Part shown: positions 19,889 to 31,189 of the stretch, one piece after another | Layout of the letters: each line of letters starts with the position of its first letter | How positions within the stretch are numbered: the first letter of the stretch is position 1 | DNA from: Halichondria panicea | Lineage: Eukaryota; Porifera; Demospongiae; Suberitida; Halichondriidae | DNA length: 64,000 bases | Direction of reading: 5' to 3' | NCBI RefSeq assembly: GCF_963675165.1 | Contig: NC_087382.1 | Location: 1,612,001 to 1,676,000 of the forward strand | Translations under genes and position numbers: made by a program | Notes under the pieces: model-generated | Seen by the model: only the letters and a program-made list of their open reading frames with translations | What the model was told of the DNA's origin: nothing | Database searches by the model: none

Positions 19889-22600
19889 TATCTTTACGTC
19901 TATCTTTTGTTTGGGTGAGGAATGAGTCCCTTCGACTCACAAATACTCCCAAGCTGAGCCCAAACAACCCTTTATTGTCATTTATGTACCTTTTATTTAC
20001 TCAGTCTGACGTATGTTATATTATCTCCATGATATTACAGATCTTTCTTTAGTTAGTGTATATAGGAAGCCTATCTTGATTTCATGTATACCGGTATAAT
20101 CATCATTATATAGATAATGTACTAAGGGCATGACGGAATTAGCTCCATAATTCAGACACAAGACACAACAACCAAAGTTAGAGAAGAACGATTACTTCTC
20201 GGCTCTTTCTATAATTATGATGCTGGGAAAAACGTAGCCAAGGAGTGCATGTGCATGCAGAGCTTGACCATGCAAATAACGCTTGCTGTTAGCACTATTG
20301 CTCTGATTCTAAAGGAGTGGCCAGTATAGTAAAGAGGATTCAGGCCAATTGTGGATATGCGTGGACAAAGCGAGATTTTCTGAGTAGTCTACCGTCGTTG
20401 AACTGACTAAAACGCCATGTAAGCTAATATAACATAGCATATGCAGAAGTGATTGTTGCGAGAGAGAGCGTCGGCTAATTAGTTATGTATTCCTCTAATA
20501 TGGGATGCCAACACTGTAAAGTTAAATTTGGCTGTAATAGAGACCAGACATCTCTCCTCATGAGGCTATACCACGGCTGAGTTATCTGATTGGAAACGAA
20601 CCGAATGTCTAACCCAGCGTTTGCCTGCTGCTATGATCATTTCTTTTATCGATATATAACTATATGGCAATCCTCCCTTGGGTTAGGCCATTGGAGTTGG
20701 AACCATTGTCCTGCTTCATAGGCACCGCAGCCCCATGTATAACAGTGAAACTATAGGGTTGTCCTTGATGCAGCGAACGAGCAGGAAGTGGCATGTATTC
20801 CACTGTGAAGCAAATGTTGACCACCATTGAATGTCAGAACGTGCAGCGACATTCAGGCGGCGAAAGCCGTCTAAGTGATGGAATGTGGTAGATGCATCAA
20901 TCAGTCACAAACATGCTGAGGTATGTCCAATGAGGGACAGCAACCCCTTGTCCTCCCCGCCTTTATTTAGTTTAGTGCTCTACAATATTATAGTGAATTC
21001 CAATTTAATTGGCCATCCGCCCATCCCTGAGAATTTGCTAAGCTCCAAGAGGGGGGGGGGGCCGTTGCCTGTTCCGCGGTTGTTTCATTATATCCACTGT
21101 ATAACGCCGTCTGCGGGAGATGAGCACTTTACTATTCCATTGCATGCGCACCTATATAATATAGCAATCATATAATACTGATACGATAATTATACTGCAA
21201 CATATCGTTGTTGATTCTATCATTGACGCTGGCGTTATAATAGATCAATAATAAGCTGCCATGCCATTTGCCTTTTTGCAATGTTAATATATGGGACCTG
21301 TCCCTGAGGTTTTATCACCATGCATGCTGCTGCAGGTGTAGTCTTTGGGCGGAAATTTCATGTAATTTGTAAGGAGCCTTTGACTATATCCCAATCTGTT
21401 TACGACATACTAACTACATTGGGTATTATCTGGGTGGTGGCTCGGTTCTGCCTCCCAGGTTTCGGCTTTTAATGGTGTGCATGCATTACCGCGCTTCCAG
21501 CTGTTGAGTGTAAATGGTACCCTTTAGTTTTTGGCCTGCAGATCATGCATGCATGGTAATGTCTTTTGTAGGCTGGCCCCTTGCTGCCAGGCATGTTGCA
21601 GATAGATATAGGTTACCATTAAAGTTAGGAAATACGGGTAAATTAAAAATGATTGTGGTGAATGTAGTGATAACATGGGGATGAACTAGAAAATGTAAAC
21701 AAATACCTGAGAAGTGGAGTAAGTATACTAAACGTGCACAAGCTAGCTGTTTCATTGTTTTTGTGCAAGAGAGTATATCGCTCTCTTTGGGGTTATACAT
21801 GCACTTGTGGGCAGCATGGTTTAATTTATTTTGGTTTGCACATAATTATATATACATACAGAAATCGGAGCTGTAGGTTTCTAGTCCCACCAGCCGTAGC
21901 TGCTTTGGGGGGTGGAGTCGACAACACCGAGCGACGCTAGTGCCCCTTATACTGGGCTATTTTGGAGCGGCTGCATGCTTGGGAATGGGTCTGAGGAGTT
22001 GCAAATGTGACACCAGCCCGACATATAATATTCCAGCCTCCATTTTTTTTTTTTTTTTTTTTACCAATCACGCTGTCCTATATTGCTGCTGCGTCCTCCC
22101 GAAGGTTGTGGTCATACGTGGTCCATGATGGAATTTTACTTTTTGCTGAGCTTGGCAATTGTATATAGCCGTGTACATTAGTAAGCATAAGGGGCATGGC
22201 TTGCATGGCTGAGAATAACGGCTGTGCATGTATGCCTAGTTCCAATGTGTTTATACCCTATAATAGTGCCACTAGCAATGTATATTATAGTGGCTTGCTC
22301 AGCCCTCAGCCCCCCCCCCTTCATGATGGCAATCGATTCCACCATGGAGCGTTTGACTATAATGATAGTGTTAGATCGAGACTACTTTCTTCTTTGTTGG
22401 GTAGGAAGCTGAGTATCCGTAGTTGAGAACTCCTGATTGTCAGGGTGTTTAGCAGGCGGGGCATTGATCCGGTACCTGCGGTGAGCCGTGTATAATTTAA
22501 AAGTGCTCTTTGCTTGCTTGCTGTAGGGAGGTGCACTTATATCTCCCATGGCTGTGATGGGTGGCGACCATCGTTTAAGGCCATTACTATCAAGACATGT
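19889..22600. other. Element interior, no recognisable gene
   Basis: This 2.7-kb AT-rich stretch has only short open frames without family motifs. It includes a T-run at about 22044-22062 and a G-run at about 21051-21061. I see no retroelement or cellular coding sequence. Confidence 0.5.
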
Positions 22601-24600
22601 AGGTTTGCCAATACCGCCTACCCTGCCATTTTATTGAGTTTGCTGCCAGTTACCATAACCCGCCTTTTGTCGGTGCCATTTTCTGAGTTTGCCCTGCACT
22701 TGTTCCTAAATGTTGTTGAGTTTGCCATACCCCTCCTGTTGTTGGTACCATTTGTTGAGTTTGCCATAGCTATACCCTACTGAGTTTTGCTGCGTTTGCC
22801 ATACTCAGAGTTTTCCATACCTGCGAACTTTGCGAGATACCTGTGGTGCGTGCAGGAGCAGTTCATAAAGTGTACTGTGGCTCTTTGCTTGCTGAGGTGT
22901 ATATTGTGTTTGATTGACCTGCCCCGACATTTATTTTGGGGGATGGGCCCAGGGGGGTAAATATGCCATACCCCGCTACTTGAGGTTAACTTGCAATACC
23001 AGGGTTTGCCACACCCTACTCGGCTATATTTGTTGAGTGTGTTGCCATTTGTTGAGTTTGCATTTGCTATACTCTGGTTTATTAGTATGCCATTTGTTGG
23101 GTTTTGCCATACTCGCCATTATTGTGCCTCGGTGCACATGCGCAAGCGAGGTATACGGTAGTATGTTTGTGTGTGTGTGTGTCAGTGTAGACTGCTAAAG
23201 CTGTTCAAGGATCAATGAAGTGCAAGTAAGAGTTTCTCTATAGGCTTCTAGTCATGTTTTCTTGGATTTGCACAATAATCAGTGCTTCGTTCTCGAGTTA
23301 TGCCTAGTTTTGCTTACTTGGAATGCCAGAGCATGTATCCAAACTTGTTTACCGAGTGTTGCTACTCTGCGAAGTAGTTAGCTCTGAACTAGAACGCTAG
23401 CTAATTGGTAGCTGCACGAGTGAGAAGAGAGCTGCAAGGCTCTGCTGATGGCAGTCATTAATTTTCTGACAGAGAGATTAATTTTAGACTTGAACTTTTT
23501 AACAACAACCTTGGTCGATCATTACCCACTCTGAGTTTGCATGCAGCAAAAATGTTCACCAGACCAGGCAAAGCAGACCAGCAGCCTCCCACCACCACAT
23601 GGTTTTTTAAAAATTGATGAGGCCATAAGGGGTCACTAATCACTCTTCATTATGCTGACAATGCAATATTTCGGTACACAACCATTACATCATCAGTAAT
23701 CGGTTTCTAATTTGCCGTGTGGGCTGGGTGTAACTCATTAATTGTAGACCACTGCCTAATATACAGTGGGTGTGGCTCATTAATTTAGGCCACACCTAAC
23801 AAATAATGAATAATGAACTTTTGGGGGGAAGGCTAAAAGTGATGAGGGGGCTGATGAGAAATTACTGATCTAGTCTGCCTGGTATAATAACTTTGTGTCT
23901 CCTGTGGTGCTTTCATTTGCTGGGTTTGCCACGCCCTGCCAGTTGTTGCGTTTGCTACAGTCGGCATTTATTAACATGCACACTCGGCAGTTTGTTAGTA
24001 TGCCATTTGTTGGGTATGCCATCACCCTGGCATTTGTTGGGTCTGCCATTTGTTGGGTATGCCATCACCCTGGGTCTGCCATTACCCTGGCATTTGTTGG
24101 GTATGCCATCACCCTGGGTCTGCCATTACCCTGGCATTTGTTGGGTATGCCATCACCCTGGCATTTGTGGGTATGCCATCACCCTGCCGGTACCTGGCAT
24201 TTGTTGGGTCTGCCATCACCCTGCCATTTGCTGTGTTTGCCGTACCTTGTTGAGTTGGCCGCTGTCCGTGGAGCGACATGACATGTACTGTATATAGCTA
24301 GGTACTTAACTACGTATAAAGCATTTGATCCTACACCACCTTGGCAGTGGTTTGCTATACCCTGCCATTGTTGAGTTTGCCATACTCTGTTGCTATTTGT
24401 TGAGTTTGCCATACTCATACTCTTATCTGTTTGAGTCCATGCAGCGACATGATCATTATAGGTATTGTCTATACAGGTATACGAATAAAGCATCTATATG
24501 CACGTACATAGGCTTACTCTGTTGCTATGTTGATTTTGCCATACTCTGTTGCTACTTGTTGAGTTTGCCATACTCTCCATGCAGCGACATGATATAATTT
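22600..24600. repeat. Degenerate satellite based on TTGAGTTTGCCAT
   Basis: Dozens of loosely spaced copies of TT(G)GAG/GGTTTGCCATAC occur here, becoming a regular roughly 27-bp tandem array at about 24000-24230 (TGCCATCACCCTGGCATTTGTTGGGTA). Open frames across the array in several phases are repeat artefacts. Confidence 0.8.
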
Positions 24601-24895
24601 ATTAATTTATTGTCTATAGCTACATGCACTGAGCATGAGGTACGTATAAGGCATGGTTAGCGACTATATGTATTGATCCTACACCACCTTGGCAGTCAAT
24701 TGTGCCCCTGATTTTTCACATTCGTATTAGAATGGAGAGGGGTTATCGACGTGCCAGCTGCGGTGGTGTCTAAGTAACTTTTGGCTAAAGGCTTAGGTGT
24801 TCTGTACCTGCCAACTGAGGGGGGGGGGGTCCATGGCCGATGACCGGGCACTAATCGGTAGAGAGAATTGGTAGACAGAAGATGAATGAATGAAT

Positions 24896-25054
24896 GAATG
24901 AATGATGGACGTCTGATATGCTCACAAAGTGACTGCTAATAGTTCTGAGACTGCCACGAGGCTTCAACTTTAGTGCACATGCGTTGAGATGAGTGACGTC
25001 ATTGCGGCCTGCTCCTTGTTGTTAACCCCATTTAATATGCTATTAAATTCCATT
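24896..25054. repeat. Second copy of the 19505-19664 segment
   Basis: Near-identical direct repeat, preceded by a short GAAT/GAATGAATG run. It would be the right end of the split-repeat element. Confidence 0.95.
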
Positions 25055-25098
25055 ACATTAGTCTGGCCCCAGACCACTCCCTTGCACGTGATCTGACA

Positions 25099-25172
25099 TG
25101 TACTGTTAGTCTCGAGGCCAGACACTCTCTCCCCCCCCCCGGGAGGAGTCTGGCCTCGAGACTAACAGTACA
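25099..25172. repeat. Perfect 25-bp inverted repeat (hairpin)
   Basis: Arms 25099-25123 and 25148-25172 (TGTACTGTTAGTCTCGAGGC... and complement) enclose a C-rich loop. It lies directly before the helicase-bearing transposon. Likely a minimal foldback element. Confidence 0.85.
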
Positions 25173-25262
25173 GTAGCCTCGACCCCAGGCCGATCCGTCT
25201 CCAATTGAACGCTAGGTGGCCTACTGGTATTGATTGTTTGGGCGTGATCTGGGCGTCGTTTT

Positions 25263-25735
25263 TTAATACATAAAACAAATTGACTCGTGGTACAACAAAA
25301 AATGAATCCTCCAACAGTGGTCTTCAACAACAGCCTCTGGGGCAGTATACAGCAGGAAATACTTCCCAGAAGACACTTCTTTGGCAGTGGCAACCAAATC
25401 TTTGTCGATTCCTTTATTGCTACTGAGGATGGCAGCAGAAACACCTCTATTGTTTAGACTCCTGATCTGGTCAATCATGAGTCTCATGATGAGAGATACA
25501 AGGGGAGAGACAATTAACAAGAACAACACTTTTGTCAACAGGAGGAGCCTTGGTCCTACCTAGCTTGTAGTCCATTAAAAAGGGTAGCAACTGATATAGC
25601 AGAGAGACTTGCCATACCCCGTTGGGAACCAGATAAACACGTCCCTTCCCTCAAACAGGAGCTTGAGAGCCTGGGCGTGTTCTGCCATGAGAGTGAGGCC
25701 ATCTTGCTTCAAACAAGACAACGCGTTGCATGCCA
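25263..25735 (-). pseudogene. RecQ-like DNA helicase N-terminal fragment, broken
   Basis: On the minus strand I read RDVFIWFPTGYGKSLCY (Walker A, helicase motif I), then after a one-base loss in a T-run MDYKLGRTKAPPVDK, then after another shift IVSPLVSL..IDQIRSLNNRG (motif Ia) and KYFLLYTAPEAV. That order is typical of RecQ-family superfamily 2 helicases. Motif II and everything after it are absent, so no active helicase is encoded. The fragment lies between the ends of a transposon and could be transposon cargo. Confidence 0.7.
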
Positions 25736-25867
25736 TAGCTAGCTAGCTATAAATTGAGAACATGACACGGAGCTAAATATAATTACTGTAACTTTTACGG
25801 GAGTAAAATGCCTCTACGTACACCTTTAGAATTACCAAGGGCGTATACAGAGAAGAGGGCATGCAAC

Positions 25868-26776
25868 CATAGATAGTAGAGGAAGGGGATTGGAAACACA
25901 GGCAATTAGCACTATTTCACACGGACCGTCCTCAATTATAGCCACGACCATGGATGCAGCTTAAAGTGCTGAGCTTGCAATAAACTTTTTGTGCACTAAT
26001 GGCAGTTTATGCTAAACTAAAAGCTTAAGCAAGCTTATGATCATGCATAGACAACAATGAACAATCAATAAAAGGTATAAGCAGGATCTAAACATAATTA
26101 TACATGAATTATCAATGTTCTCCAGTGATTTCTCAGTCCAAGTTCTTGCCACACATCGACACGTACACTGCGGTGACAAAATCAGAGCATGAATAGTGAT
26201 TTTCAAAATCTAATGGATTGGAAGCAATAATAAGGACATTGATCTTTAATATTGCCGAGTCTCGAATATAAATTCAGCTTAGTTATGGAGATGCTACCCC
26301 GCAATGATGGCTAGTGGAAATCAACAAATCGGTCAATAACTCAAGAAGTATGATATCCCCACTTCCAATATATAGCTGAAGCAATAAACTACTATCATGT
26401 ACTACTACTGTGACCATTCAATTACAATAGATGCAATTCATAAGTCAGTTCTTACCCCACAAATAAAAAGAAGAAGCTAAGTGTTGTAAAATCTTCAAAT
26501 TTTGTGTGCTACCAAGAGTGAACATGACTTCTAGCTAGTAATAATGTTTCATTTTGTACCTAGCCATGCCTCAAGACAAATTTTAGGGCTATTCATACAT
26601 TTACTTACCTAGTATCCTCTCATTTGCTTCTTTTCAAAAGCTTCTCTTGACCTCAAAACCAGTAAAATCACACCTCAAGGTGTCTATTGTTGCCACGCGC
26701 ACGGTCCCAGAGGCCTTACGTTGCAAGCATAAGCTCACGTGATCCCGTTTCCAATCCCCTTCCTCTACTATCTATG
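25868..26776. mobile_element. Nested 909-bp element with 7-bp target duplication
   Basis: Inverted ends CATAGATAGTAGAGGAAGGG... and complement are flanked by ATGCAAC at 25861-25867 and 26777-26783. Removing it restores the GGCATGCAACTC...CAATTCTCAGAATC context seen at 11030. No transposase is visible. Confidence 0.85.
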
Positions 26777-27212
26777 ATGCAACTCGCCCAATTCTCAGAA
26801 TCATCTGACTTCGTATTGAGCTATTTTTAGAACTGCCCACAAAACGCCCACGCGTAATCTTTGACCGCACAAGGTAAATCAAAGTCTTTTTTATATCTGT
26901 GCTAGCTAGCTAGCTCGATTGCAGCATAATAAAACTAGTTCTCAGCAGCAGTATGGGCCCTTGGTATTACAGAAAAAAAGCAGGAAACAAAATGCATGTA
27001 AAGAATCTCTGCTTTTGTTTCCTGTTCCTGCCACGCCCAGATACAATCAATACCAGGCCGTATTTTTCAACTTCGTTCTATTAAAAAAAAATCGGCCTGG
27101 GACCGAGGCTACAGTACATGCTGTGTATGTTTATATATATACTCACAATTAATTTTTACCAACAAACTCTACATGAATATTCTCATCAATAAGTTGTGTA
27201 TGCAGACATAAA

Positions 27213-28328
27213 TTAAAACGGGCGAATAATGATGTGTAAAAGTGTGCACAGACTACTTGGTTCTAAAAGTACATTATAACCTATCACTTTGAAATTCAAG
27301 TCTGATGCTCCATCCTTCAAATGAACACTGAGAATGCAATGAATCCCCCCATACACTTTGCTGAGTAGAAGTCCTTTCACTTTGAATTCTCTAAGGACAT
27401 CCCTTCGTTTACCGATTTTTCTCAGGATTTTGCTGACTAAGAGGATATACAAACCTGAAAATACTTCCCCTAATTTCTCGGGGAAAGCTGAATCACTTAT
27501 ACCCTGCATTGGATTAGGTTGACGGCTGTTTTCCACTAATCCCTCTTCTCCATTGCTTTCCTCTAACTCTAACTGTGTTGCATCACCTGAAGAGACCATT
27601 CTGTTCTTAGTGATCACAACATCTAGGGAGCCACAGAAAAGGAATTGACGTTTCGTAGCAATGTCTCCAATTTTGAGACACACCTTAAGCAAATCAGTGG
27701 TCCATGAGAGCCCCATAGTAGCTGTAAACGTAACTGTCCTATCGGGAAATAGCTTTTGAATGCAAGGTACAAGTCTCTTTGTCCAATCATTTTCTTGCCA
27801 ATTAAAAGCAAAGGAAGATATAGGAGTGACGTACGGTGTGCCTTCAGAGGATTCTTCACCTCGAATAATTTTCTGTAGTTTGGTAACTTCAGACTGGATG
27901 CCTGCATTACTTATGTGTGCCTTGTATTGACTCAAAACAGCTTTATTACCAACAAAGAAAGGCAACAAGCTTGCATGAGCTGAACACGTACAATTGACTA
28001 AATCATCTTCGCATCTATCAACACGCACACAACCACTCAACTGTGATAACGTAGTACTTGAACATGTTGCATGCTCGCTGTGTTCATACACATATATATT
28101 TTTGTCGTCTAGTTTTACAAATGACCCATTCAACTTGAATCCTTTCTTTCCACCTACCAAATTTGAATTCAACTTCCGTATGTCTTGCTGTATAACCTTT
28201 CCTATTTCTTCACTAATATCCTGTTTGAAGATAGAAAATGGAATTCGACTCAAAACTGTATCAGATATTCTTGTTTTTAAATGACAGAATGAAAGACCAA
28301 AGTAGAAAAACTCTGCTTCCAAGCAAGA
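27213..28328 (-). CDS. Hypothetical protein terminal exon, block D copy 1 (intact)
   Basis: An open frame of about 370 residues begins after an acceptor (TTTTTTTGCAG at about 28329), so it is the last exon of a longer gene; no upstream exon was found. Features: SDTVLSRIPFSIF, a cysteine cluster (CVRVDRCEDDLVNCTCSAH), NDWTKRLVPCIQKLFPDRT, FCGSLDVVITKN, an acidic linker (LELEESNGEEG) and SGLYILLVSKILRKIGKRRD near the end. GSLDVVI followed by a helix faintly resembles a PD-(D/E)XK nuclease core, but I see no clear E-x-K. The family is not recognised. A copy at 51625-52736 is frameshifted and a fragment lies at 62556-62700. It lies convergently downstream of nothing obvious and on the same strand as the membrane gene at 29662. 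Confidence 0.6.
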   Translation of the reverse strand, partial: SCLEAEFFYFGLSFCHLKTRISDTVLSRIPFSIFKQDISEEIGKVIQQDIRKLNSNLVGGKKGFKLNGSFVKLDDKNIYVYEHSEHATCSSTTLSQLSGCVRVDRCEDDLVNCTCSAHASLLPFFVGNKAVLSQYKAHISNAGIQSEVTKLQKIIRGEESSEGTPYVTPISSFAFNWQENDWTKRLVPCIQKLFPDRTVTFTATMGLSWTTDLLKVCLKIGDIATKRQFLFCGSLDVVITKNRMVSSGDATQLELEESNGEEGLVENSRQPNPMQGISDSAFPEKLGEVFSGLYILLVSKILRKIGKRRDVLREFKVKGLLLSKVYGGIHCILSVHLKDGASDLNFKVIGYNVLLEPSSLCTLLHIIIRPF

Positions 28329-28349
28329 CTGCAAAAAAACAAAAAACAA

Positions 28350-29384
28350 TCACACACTTCATAATAGTTATTACATAATATAGACTCCACCAACAGTACT
28401 GCCTATACCATCTTTCTTCTAATTACAGCGCCACTAAAAATTATAATTTAATTTCCAGCGGCGCACAAATAGAACAAGAGAAAAAAAACAGTTTGGCGCT
28501 TAGCAATAGAACATAAAGTACTACTAGCTGTTTCTACGAGGCTACGAGATCAGTTGTGCAAGTGGCCAGCCTTGATTTAAGGCTACCTTAAATCAAGGTA
28601 GCCTTTAAACCTAAGCACCAGCAAAAAATAATTCCAGAATTTACTTGGCGCTCAATTGGAGTATGTGAACTTGACGCTGTAATTGGAAGGAGCTAGGACA
28701 GTACTGCCTATAATTTATACCGTAATTGTTCTAATTATAGAACCAGTAAAAAAATTCTAGAAACAATGGGTCTATTTACTTGGCGCTCAATTGGAGTAAA
28801 ATTAATTGTGAACTTGGCAATTCTAATTTAATAGAGTGGCGCTGTAATTACTGCTTTAATTAGAATTATCTGCTATAACGTGCAAAGATTTAAAGGTGTG
28901 GCTTCCAGTAAGCAGTCATTCTGCGAACATTGTGCAACAAAACGTTTTTACATATACATGTAGAGGCCATTTTTGGATAAATCATTATATTGTAGTTGAG
29001 TCATTCATCTACACACGGGTATCAACACCATTTCTCTTAGAAATGCTCCAATCAAAAGATATTTACATTTAAGTACAACTACTCACACATTTGTGGTAAT
29101 CTATACTCTCTACAGACTAAATGTATTTATTTTACAATGCAAGTATACTACACATATTAAAGGTTGCGAATTGGCAAGTTGTGTCAATTCACTCGATCGT
29201 CTTTATATGCATAGCATATCATAATTATAAAAGGAAGGTTAACTTCGTAAGGTGTTTGAATTGGAGTTCGTTCTTCCAAAGTAATCATAGATTAATTTCT
29301 CCATTTCCTCTTTTTCAGTCTCTTTCTCCAGGCAGGCTCGATTTTATCTTTTGCATTGATGAGAATCTGAACAAGTTCGTGTTT
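28350..29384. other. Intergenic spacer with hairpins
   Basis: No gene is visible. A hairpin at about 28570-28606 pairs CTTGATTTAAGGCTACC with its complement. GGCGCTCAATTGGAGTA is repeated at about 28649 and 28780. Block D copy 2 keeps the same spacer (52740-53780). Confidence 0.5.
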
Positions 29385-29639
29385 CACAGGAAAAATATCT
29401 AAATTTCCTATACTTTCAGGATAGTACAAAATTTCCTGTAGACTTTCCTTTATGAATCGTACACATGTCCTGATCTTCTTCAGGAATAGTAAAGGAAACT
29501 ATACAGGAAACGTTGCACTATCCTTTGTAAGTAGGTTGCAGGACACTTGCAGGACACCTGCCATTTTTCAGGAAATGTGCAGATTTTAAGGGCTGCACTG
29601 TAGCAGCACTGTAGCAGGAAATTCAATATTTTCCCTGTG
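29385..29639. mobile_element. 255-bp insertion with CACAGGAAAAATAT ends
   Basis: Inverted ends CACAGGAAAAATAT and ATATTTTCCCTGTG are flanked by TTT on each side. Copy 2 (about 53780) has the uninterrupted site GTTCGTGTTTGTCGTGC, so the insertion is newer than the duplication. Many internal CAGGA(C/A) motifs are present. Confidence 0.8.
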
Positions 29640-29661
29640 TTTGTCGTGCTTGAAAAACAGT

Positions 29662-31189
29662 TTATAGGTCACAGCCGTAGTAATCAGTGCCAATAATGGT
29701 TTGGTTAATACTGTTGATTCGAGTGGGACCATCTTTAGTAGCTAGGTTGATAGGCACAAACAGGAGAAGAAGATATATGATTACGAAGCCAGCAAAAACG
29801 ATAACAGACAACACTATTAACCATAGTATGACACAGGGTTTGCTCTGAACACATTTTCCTAAGCAGTGATATGTGGATCTCATAGCAAAAATGTACACAA
29901 AAAAAGCCACAGAATACAGCACCAAGATGCTCGTTGCATGGTACGGTGCATGGATGAAACCAGCAAGAATATGAAATGAATGAACAATAATGCAAGAGAC
30001 AGGACCGAGAATAACATAAGCATTGCTAACCTTAGCACAACACAGACAAAACTTGAAACAAGCAAAAGCAATAGTTAGTGCTGTAATAAGAAGGTCTTCA
30101 TGCAAGCAGCATTAAGATAGGGATGCCTAATTGCACACCAGCATAGTACCCTCGTAAACCTGAGAACCAATTGAAAATGTTCCCTCTGGTTACAGCTGCA
30201 CTTCTCCATAGAGCAGCAATATCCAAGCCTATATATATAGCACATATTATATTATTAGACAACAACCGTGCAAGAGCAAACACACATAATAATGCCGTTC
30301 ATCCTATTACTAGCTGAATCATGATCACTCTTAGGTGTTGTATTTTGTTCACTGGCAATAATTGTAGGAGATGCAATATTTGTAACGTCACTTGGATTTA
30401 TAAGATACAAGAAAAATATGCTGCTACAAAAAACCAAGATAAGAGGAAATACAACTTGAAAACCAAACGCATATCCAGAGCTAACGTCCCCAAACATCAC
30501 CGACTGACCAGAATAGTAGCGAGTTATTGTACTTACGCTCGCTGCTTTTGGGCTGTATCCATCATTAATCACAACAGAAGTGCTCAGTGGCCGTATTGCA
30601 AATAGCTTCAACTGTGAAAAAGGAATCAGACAGATAATAAACATGACATAAAATTATGTATTGTACAGCTGCAGTATATAATCATAGAAAGTTATATTAT
30701 ATACCCCATGCATTCACAGGCTTACCCTTTGAGTTAGAAGTTGTATGACCTTTCAATGTCGTTCTCTTTGTAGCAGTTACGTGGCATATAGAGAGTTAAA
30801 AATTCCTTTCGCAGTTGGTTGTCCGTGAATAGTAGAGATGTGAACTGAAGAGACTCAATTGGTTGAAAAAGATAGAATGTAGATTCGGACCAATACCAAG
30901 CTTCACCTAATGAAGTATCAGAGCAGTTTGTACTACCATTCGCAAGATCATTCAGAGAAAAATAGTACATAATCTCAATAAACACAGGATTTGCTTTGTT
31001 GGGAGGAAAGAAGACCTTTTGCATGTTGTACTGATTTCTACCGTTCGTTATAACGTCCTTGACAAGCTGAGGGAAGCAACGGCAATCTTCTATCTCTTCA
31101 GAGGTACATGGCGTGGAAGTAGCACCACATCCTAATATCAACAGGGTTACGGCAATCACAAATTCGAGAACAATGCGTCGTGAGCTCAT
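29662..31189 (-). pseudogene. Multi-pass membrane protein gene, block D copy 1 (frameshifted)
   Basis: The start MSSRRIVLEFVIAVTLLI is a signal peptide, followed by an extracellular part with a CRCFP cysteine motif and possible N-glycosylation sites (NGSTNCS), then about seven hydrophobic segments (FPLILVFCSSIFFLYLI; IIMCVCSCTVVV; LGIPILMLL; TIAFACFKFCLCC; VSCIIVHSFHILAGFI; ILVLYSVAFFVYIF; WLIVLSVIVFAGFVII). The tail ends IIGTDYYGCDL. An ectodomain followed by about seven segments is receptor-like, but I recognise no family. Relative to copy 2 there is an 8-base loss near 30755, inserted AT bases near 30235-30255 and an extra 4 bases near 30105, so the frame is broken. A short intron at about 30500-30535 is possible and would change the exon count. 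Confidence 0.55.

Larger units (their letters stand above)
19074..25054. mobile_element. Candidate non-autonomous element with split direct repeats (DIRS/PAT-like)
   Basis: Two 226-bp repeats (19074-19299, 19663-19888) flank a segment whose end (19505-19664) recurs at 24896-25054. The order B2-A2-B1-interior-A1 is the split-direct-repeat plan of PAT/Ngaro tyrosine-recombinase retrotransposons, read in reverse. The internal joint ATTCCATTTAACAACTTG equals what circularising the outer ends would give. Against it: no reverse transcriptase or recombinase frame is seen in the 5-kb interior, and A2 carries about 200 extra bases. Alternative: independent local duplications. Confidence 0.45.
25174..27111. 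mobile_element. TAGCCTCG-ended transposon carrying a RecQ-like fragment
   Basis: The left end TAGCCTCGACCCCAGGCCGA and the right end (complement of GTAGCCTCGGTCCCAGGCCGA) bound 1.9 kb. A second inner pair, GGTATTGATTGT...TCTGGGCG, is also inverted. The ends match the family at 10923, 56713, 60621 and 61403. The flanks share only CAGTACA. Inside lie a RecQ-like helicase remnant and a nested 909-bp element. Confidence 0.75.

Noticed and set aside
23893-24297. Leu/Pro/Cys-rich proteins in three frames
   Set aside because: Translations of the 27-bp satellite; all three frames are open because the unit is a multiple of three.
25106-25538. Functional helicase gene
   Set aside because: At least two frameshifts and no motif II (DEAH) or later motifs; only a fragment is supportable.
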